Shown piece after piece: positions 15,601 through 20,099 of a stretch of DNA of 20,099 nt. Positions within the stretch are counted from its first letter, which is position 1. Each line of letters starts with the position of its first letter. Origin of the DNA: a virus; IMG/VR virus record IMGVR_UViG_3300021085_000290, positions 1 to 20,099 of that record, one strand, 5' to 3'. Position numbers and translations under genes: made by a program. The notes below the pieces were generated by a model that was given only the letters and a program-made list of their open reading frames with translations, was not told the DNA's origin and did no database searches.

Positions 15601-18600
15601 TGGTTGACAGAGGATATATACTAGACGTAGGTGTAGACACTAATAAATTACCTACCTTTAGAGAAAGCCCACCAGCTCCAGAAACTTTAAGTTTAGAAGT
15701 TGTAAAATCTTTTAATGCAGGATTAAATGATTCTTCGAATATACTAGGTGCTACTAATCAAATAAGAATTAACTGGGGAAGAGTGTTAAATGATGACGGT
15801 ACTGAATACAAACATCTAAGTCATTTTGAAATAAAACATAATATTGATAGTTCTAGAGTTGATAAATTCAAAAAGCTAACAGTAGCAAAAACAGAAAACG
15901 TTTTAAGCGTAGACTTTGATGGGCCAAAAGAAATGATTGTTCAAGTTCAATCAGTTAATATTAATGGCGGAAAGTCTTCTATAGTACAAAGAAAGATTGA
16001 AGTTACAAATAGTCAAGTTAGTAATGGAACTACTGAAATATTTAAAGTACCTAGTGATGGAAAAATAGACAAACATATTCAATGCGGAGGATCTAACGTA
16101 TCTATAGATAGTGTAAACTATCAATTACAAAGCTCAGACGGTACAATATATACTAATCCTAGCAACGGAAACACAGCCTCTTACCAGCAAAGTTTTGTAG
16201 GTATGGCAGCAAATTCAGAAGCATACTTACTATTTGATGCGTCAGAAAGCGCAACTAGTGGAGATGTTTTAAAAGCTGTAGAGAATAAAATAGACTCAAC
16301 AGCACTATTACCTTTAGGAGTAAATAGTAGTAATGCGGCAGTAACTACACCTCTAGCTTTTGAATACTTAGCAGAAGTAGGAGCAGCGAACAATGGTATA
16401 ACAACCGAGACCGGAACTATAAGCGGAACAGTCGGTGATAACATTATTACTGGTTCTTCAACTGATTTTACTACTGAATTTGAAAACGGAGATATTATTG
16501 TAATTGCTCCAGCAGGAACAACACGTTTTTACAGTAAAATAAATTATATTGAAAGCAATACAAAACTACAAATTGCAACTCCTTTACCTAGAACTTACTC
16601 AGGAGTATCTGTAAGTAGCCTATCATTCAAATCAGATCCTATATCAGACGTTATTTTAGCAAAAGTATCTTATGACGGTTCAACTTACACAGTAGAAGAA
16701 AAGTATTCAGAAGGCACTGAAAGTTTAGGGTATTTTCATCATGAAAACACTTCAAATACAAATGCACTAAGTGCTGACGCTTTTAAAACTGAGTTTGGTA
16801 GATTCCCACAAGAAGGAGATATACTTATTGTTGTGAATACAGCTCCCACTCCTAAAGTAAGTAAGTCGTATAAATTCGCAAGTAATGCCTTTAGTGAAAT
16901 AGCTAACTTTATGACTGGAGATTTAGTAGTCGATGGTTCAATTTCTGGTACAAAAATAAATTCTGCTACTAAAGTTACAGCAGGTACTGGAAATAATGTA
17001 GGTGTGTTAGACGGAGCAGACTCTACATTTAGAATATATGCAGGACATGCTACTCCAGCAGATGCTCCTTTCAGAGTAACACAAGGCGGAGCTTTGACAG
17101 CAACAAGTGCTACTATAGAAGGAGCTATAGACGCTACAACTCTTAATGTTATTAATGCAAGTGTAGTAGGTTCTTTAACAGCAAGTGAACTTACAGCAGG
17201 TTCAGTAACAGTACAAAGTTTAAATCAAGCAGTATGGAATGAAATTGATACTAGAGTAGCAGGAACTTCGGCAAATGGTTTTTATGATAGTAAAAATTCA
17301 ACTACAGGATATTTAGGAGTTTCAAAAACTCTATCTTTGACAGGTTCTTCAAGCGCAGGTTATCAACATAATGGTGAAGATTTACACTTACGTTTCCAAC
17401 TAGTAGATTCATTTGGTCCAGCCCCAGCAGGATTTACAGGAAACGGGTTAAAAGTTACAGCACAATTTCAATACAGACTAGCAAGTTCAAGTACTTGGAT
17501 AAATGTAGGGTCTTCTTTGACGGAATCTTTAACTAAAACAGATTATTCTTCAGGTTCATTATATGATATAGACATGGATCACGATGTAGAAATATCTAGT
17601 TCTTTAACTTCTTCTTCTTACTACCATTTCCAAGTAGTTCTTACTCCTACTATAACAAACAATGCCTTTGTAGCATTTATAACTTATGGTCAGGGAGGAG
17701 CAAATGACACAAGCGGATCTCCTTTTGCTTTTGCGGCACAACAAGGAAGTACTTCTGTAGGTTCAGGATCTGGTACAATAACAGGTGTTACTGCTAATGA
17801 TGGTTTAAGTGGGGGCGGTACAACAGGTACTGTTAGTTTAGCAGTTGATAGCACAGTTGTAAGAACAACAGGAACACAAACAATTGCGGGTGCAAAAACT
17901 TTCTCAGATAATATAATATTGTCTGGAAATCTTGATGTACAGGGAACTACTACTACATTAAACGCACAAGACTTAAATGTAACAGATAAAAGTATTGTTT
18001 TAAATTATCATGCAAGTAATGACACTTCTGGAACAGCAAATAATGCAGGTATAATTATTCAAGACGCAGTAAATTCTAGTACTGATGCTACTATTTTATG
18101 GGACGCAACTAACGATAACTTTAACTTTTCACACAAAATAAGATTAGATGACAATATACAAGCACAGTTTGGTAATGGCGCAGATTTACAGATTTATCAT
18201 ACAGGTAGTACATCTTTTATAGCAAATGGTGGAAATGGTAGTTTAAGACTTACTAATGGTACTGGAAATATTGAGTTAAGAGCATCAACTGTAGCATTGC
18301 AAGACAACTCAGCATATAACTATTTAAGAACAGAAGATTTAGGTAATGGTGGTCGTGTAAGAATTTATCATGAAGCTGTTGAGGTTATGAAAACTGAGTC
18401 AACAGGAATAGACATAACAGGAAGAGCAACTGCTGATGGATTGACAAGTGAAGGAACTTTAGGAAATTGGGAAATAAGTAATGGTGGTAACGTACAAACT
18501 TTTTCAAGAGCTGGTGCTAATTATATAAGAGCAAGTGATGCAGCAGGTATTTTAAGATTTGATACAGGTGGCACAACCATTCGTCAAAAAATATCCAACA

Positions 18601-20099
18601 ACGGAGACATCTCCTTCTATGATGATACAGGCACAAATCAAAGTTTCTTCTGGGATGCAAGTGCTGAGTCACTTTGTTTAGGCAATACAAATGCAAGTGC
18701 ATCATTAGATATAAGAAAAGATAGTGGGTTTGCACTTAGAGCAGAAAACGGAAGTGGACATTACTTTAGAGTTGCCGCAGGAGGTAATACTGAAATAGGT
18801 GGTACTTTAGATGTATCAGGAATAGTTACTGCTGATGGATTGACTGTTAATTCAGGAATTACTAACCAAGTTGCAACTTTTTCAAGTACAGATGCAACTG
18901 CATTTATAAAAGTAGCTGATAACAGCACTACAGCTACTACACATGGTTATGGTGCAAATGGTAATGACTTGAGTTTATACGCTAATGATTCTGAGAGAGT
19001 CAGAATATTAAGTACAGGAGATGTAAATTTTAAAACTGGTGGTTTAAAAATAAATGACACAACTGTTATAGATAGTTCAAAAAATCTATTAAACCTTGAA
19101 TCTATAAAATTATCTGATAACAAAGAATTATTATTGGGTACTAGCTCAGATGTAAGATTCTTACATAATGGAACAGACACTCATATTTTAAATAATACTG
19201 GTGATTTATTTATAAGTAACTTTGCAGATGATAAAGACATTGTATTTAGAAGTGATGATGGTAGTGGTGGTGTAGCAGAATATTTTAGGCTAGATGGAGG
19301 TAATGGTTATCTTATAACTAGCAAACATAATCAACATTTAGACAATGTTAAGTCTATGTATGGTGGCTCTAATGATTTACAAATCTACCATGATGGTAGT
19401 CATAGCTTTATTAGAGATGGCGGAACTGGTCATTTAAAAATACAAGCTACAAACCTTAAGTTACAAGATGAAAGTGGCAACAACTATATAGACATGATTG
19501 ATGGTAGTTATGTTCGCCTAATGCATAACGCAAATACCAAGCTAGAAACAACCTTAACAGGCATAGACGTAACAGGAACAGTTACAAGTGATGGTTTGAC
19601 TGTTGATGGTACAGCACAAATAAATGGCACAAGTGCAGGACAATTAACTTTAGATGCTACAGGTCAATATAATCAAATAACTTTTGAGCAAAACAGTGGT
19701 AATAATTCAGGTGGAGATATAGTTTATGACCATACAAATGACCAATTGTGGTTGCGTTCACTTGCTGTAGGTAGCGTACATTTAAAAACAGGTACAACTG
19801 CAGGTAATACAGTAGATAGACTAAAGGTAGCATCTAACGGAGACATCAGCTTCTACGAAGACACTGGAACAACTCAAGGTTTGTTTTGGGATGCTAGTGC
19901 TGAGTCACTTTGTTTAGGCAATACAAATGCAAGTGCATCATTAGATATAAGAAAAGATAGTGGGTTTGCACTTAGGGCAGAAAATAACTTAGGACATTAT
20001 TTCAGAGTTGCCGCAGGAGGTAATACTGAAATAGGTGGTACTTTAGATGTATCAGGAACAATATCTAGTGGAAATGTTACAGCAGGTAGTAGTGGTAAT
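12660..20099 (+). CDS. Tail tip J homologue (host specificity hub) fused to a long repetitive tail fibre; 3' end outside window
   Basis: I read this frame codon by codon from ATG 12660 and found no stop through 20099: 2480 codons and still open. GGAG at 12650-12653 lies 6 nt before the ATG. J hallmarks are VIYDVLSEGPIEGLV (about residues 47-59, L51 at 12810), TDNPAWIFYDLVTNKRYGIG (~581-600), ARYCDELVADGKGGLEPRF (~617-635) and FRGMLYWLDGQI (~658). Residues ~1004-1117 look like a fibronectin type III domain (PPAPETLSLEV to VNINGGKSSI). A small module at ~1253-1319 (GTISGTVGDNIITG...) and a shaft with ISGTKINSATKV at ~1427 follow. From ~1700 the sequence is fibre-like: GVTANDGLSGGGTTGTVSLA, NLDVQGTTTTLNAQDLNVTD, LQIYH, GIDITGRATADGLT. 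The hub would anchor to L and close the tube; the fibre would recognise the receptor. Lambda J has 1132 residues, so this is at least twice as long. Confidence 0.92.
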   Translation, partial: MGYGKRFADELEAASNNNVGGSNAVAGTSSTIEGSKNMPEENQTAVIYDVLSEGPIEGLVDGTNSIFLDKTPVTIEDKKYQPIVIGKGNFTASTLTIVDSTSSNPFANLSTEDGKRFVRIAKGKKLITGNGTSTGISGTEGSNIITSSTAFFSEDDLASVNPTSGTDVFIDTEIPDPFIRIEGAGANSSVELVTPIVRFISTTSVEIGQPLPRDITHKTAAIDKIGTIASFTNPNTAVITQSTPLGTAKVDATNVEILVNTPAAVNIEDPIYNFQNFSYSFMNGHPDQPYLKGFKDIGSASIIENKNVAIEQTQGLLSNNNNTITGKWSSNTAAASAQAVVVTDNAISNPNEVDSIKLTFKSPTMIAAKSSSGDEKPANCELRIFLGYKKTGDNAFTQKLMFGPTDEDLSSREDNKQSRPWENAHNSGRIRTETRTPFAESFTIDLTPYKPLSDYQITIQRVDPAIGKNGDYNHTATVTLDTVEHRFTDKLSYPHAAYSAVLFDAESFSKIPSRSYELKGLKVKVPTNYFPKGEGGRTHGEYDRNISSGVDSGSYQNWDGNFRGDLSTYAEGHVNHELVWTDNPAWIFYDLVTNKRYGIGKYIENSQVDKFELYKIARYCDELVADGKGGLEPRFTANVYIKEAADALKVLKDISQVFRGMLYWLDGQIQFSQNRYEQPIFTFSKANTIGGFAYTSPRGQFRSNQIRVTWNDPDSMYKQAVEIVEDTNNILETGKVVPKTIVAFGATSRGQAHRFGKWSLFTEILEAEAVAFQSSINAGFLKPGNVVLIQDADKDVISNSGRLSSSSSVTGINLDRPINLSSGNTFKLSIMYPQGGAYLSNTSAIINDSTTDASVTNTYQRGDLITHAKVGGTVVELTTDEQTNNAVDSSGDALDLVWNPNSRIETQTISSTGSSVSSVTVSSAFTSAPESDSMWAIREYDAAGALVNGSAQQYVIVDIKEEPNKLYTISAAKYEPSKFDMVDRGYILDVGVDTNKLPTFRESPPAPETLSLEVVKSFNAGLNDSSNILGATNQIRINWGRVLNDDGTEYKHLSHFEIKHNIDSSRVDKFKKLTVAKTENVLSVDFDGPKEMIVQVQSVNINGGKSSIVQRKIEVTNSQVSNGTTEIFKVPSDGKIDKHIQCGGSNVSIDSVNYQLQSSDGTIYTNPSNGNTASYQQSFVGMAANSEAYLLFDASESATSGDVLKAVENKIDSTALLPLGVNSSNAAVTTPLAFEYLAEVGAANNGITTETGTISGTVGDNIITGSSTDFTTEFENGDIIVIAPAGTTRFYSKINYIESNTKLQIATPLPRTYSGVSVSSLSFKSDPISDVILAKVSYDGSTYTVEEKYSEGTESLGYFHHENTSNTNALSADAFKTEFGRFPQEGDILIVVNTAPTPKVSKSYKFASNAFSEIANFMTGDLVVDGSISGTKINSATKVTAGTGNNVGVLDGADSTFRIYAGHATPADAPFRVTQGGALTATSATIEGAIDATTLNVINASVVGSLTASELTAGSVTVQSLNQAVWNEIDTRVAGTSANGFYDSKNSTTGYLGVSKTLSLTGSSSAGYQHNGEDLHLRFQLVDSFGPAPAGFTGNGLKVTAQFQYRLASSSTWINVGSSLTESLTKTDYSSGSLYDIDMDHDVEISSSLTSSSYYHFQVVLTPTITNNAFVAFITYGQGGANDTSGSPFAFAAQQGSTSVGSGSGTITGVTANDGLSGGGTTGTVSLAVDSTVVRTTGTQTIAGAKTFSDNIILSGNLDVQGTTTTLNAQDLNVTDKSIVLNYHASNDTSGTANNAGIIIQDAVNSSTDATILWDATNDNFNFSHKIRLDDNIQAQFGNGADLQIYHTGSTSFIANGGNGSLRLTNGTGNIELRASTVALQDNSAYNYLRTEDLGNGGRVRIYHEAVEVMKTESTGIDITGRATADGLTSEGTLGNWEISNGGNVQTFSRAGANYIRASDAAGILRFDTGGTTIRQKISNNGDISFYDDTGTNQSFFWDASAESLCLGNTNASASLDIRKDSGFALRAENGSGHYFRVAAGGNTEIGGTLDVSGIVTADGLTVNSGITNQVATFSSTDATAFIKVADNSTTATTHGYGANGNDLSLYANDSERVRILSTGDVNFKTGGLKINDTTVIDSSKNLLNLESIKLSDNKELLLGTSSDVRFLHNGTDTHILNNTGDLFISNFADDKDIVFRSDDGSGGVAEYFRLDGGNGYLITSKHNQHLDNVKSMYGGSNDLQIYHDGSHSFIRDGGTGHLKIQATNLKLQDESGNNYIDMIDGSYVRLMHNANTKLETTLTGIDVTGTVTSDGLTVDGTAQINGTSAGQLTLDATGQYNQITFEQNSGNNSGGDIVYDHTNDQLWLRSLAVGSVHLKTGTTAGNTVDRLKVASNGDISFYEDTGTTQGLFWDASAESLCLGNTNASASLDIRKDSGFALRAENNLGHYFRVAAGGNTEIGGTLDVSGTISSGNVTAGSSGN
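18582..18822 (+). repeat. Fibre repeat, copy 1
   Basis: This is the first copy of an ~80-codon block (NGDISFYDDTGTN, then WDASAESLCLGNTNASASL, DIRKDSGFALRAEN, HYFRVAAGGNTEIGGTLDVS). It matches copy 2 at an offset of 1236 bases (412 codons). Bases 18660-18739 (80) and 18768-18822 (55) are identical to copy 2, including third codon positions, which points to recent duplication or gene conversion. Confidence 0.9.
19818..20058 (+). repeat. Fibre repeat, copy 2
   Basis: This is the second copy of the same block, with NGDISFYEDTGTT in place of NGDISFYDDTGTN, and ENNLGHYF in place of ENGSGHYF. Identity drops outside the block at both ends. The preceding segment also has a related partner: LQIYHDG at 19377 corresponds to LQIYHTG at 18186, offset 1191 bases, so the duplicated unit is about 400 codons with a shift of 15 codons inside it. 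Confidence 0.9.

Noticed and set aside
1-20099. CRISPR arrays, tRNA genes, insertion sequences, integrase or attachment sites
   Set aside because: I found no regularly spaced short repeats, cloverleaf-like sequence, transposase motifs or terminal inverted repeats; the only sizeable repeats are the coding ones in the fibre.

Overview
The window is a stretch of the virion-structure module of a tailed double-stranded DNA phage with a long, flexible, non-contractile tail (siphovirus type, lambda-like tail tip). All supported genes lie on the + strand and are tightly packed with short or overlapping junctions. Composition is AT-rich, Arg is mostly AGA, and the tail-fibre section is built from modules (LQIYH, ADGLTV, NVTDKSI/ILWDAT types) that I associate with marine phages and viral metagenomes. 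The host is not determined; a low-GC marine bacterium is an inference. No integrase, tRNA, CRISPR array or insertion sequence is visible.

Head and neck (1-4150): an HK97-fold major capsid protein with an N-terminal coiled-coil scaffold-like segment; its reading frame stays open back to the window edge. It is followed by a terminator hairpin, a gp6-like head-tail connector, an unusually large basic protein whose C-terminus looks like a neck/HK97 gp10-type domain, and a tail-terminator-like protein.

Tail tube and assembly (4219-9931): a major tail protein with an inserted beta-rich module, a second terminator hairpin, and a lambda G/GT-type pair of tail assembly chaperones. The pair is joined by a clear -1 programmed frameshift site: slippery A_AAT_TTT, a 6-nt spacer, then an 8-bp hairpin spanning the zero-frame stop. 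A 1167-residue tape measure protein follows.

Tail tip (9938-20099): homologues of lambda M, L, K (JAMM peptidase domain only), I (ubiquitin-like N-terminus) and J, in the lambda order. The J-like gene opens at 12660 and never meets a stop before the window ends. It holds at least 2480 codons and appears to be a tail-tip hub fused to a long repetitive fibre, which includes a nearly identical duplicated block of about 80 codons spaced 412 codons apart.

Together these genes would build the capsid shell, join it to the tail, polymerise the tube around the tape measure with chaperone G/GT, and cap the distal end with an M-L-(K,I)-J tip bearing receptor-binding fibres. The notable observations are the frameshift element, terminators after exactly the two most abundantly needed proteins, the domain inserted in the cysteine region of gpL, the stand-alone JAMM/ubiquitin-like pair, the large neck protein, and the giant J-fibre fusion. 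I did not find evidence for a wholly new kind of system.
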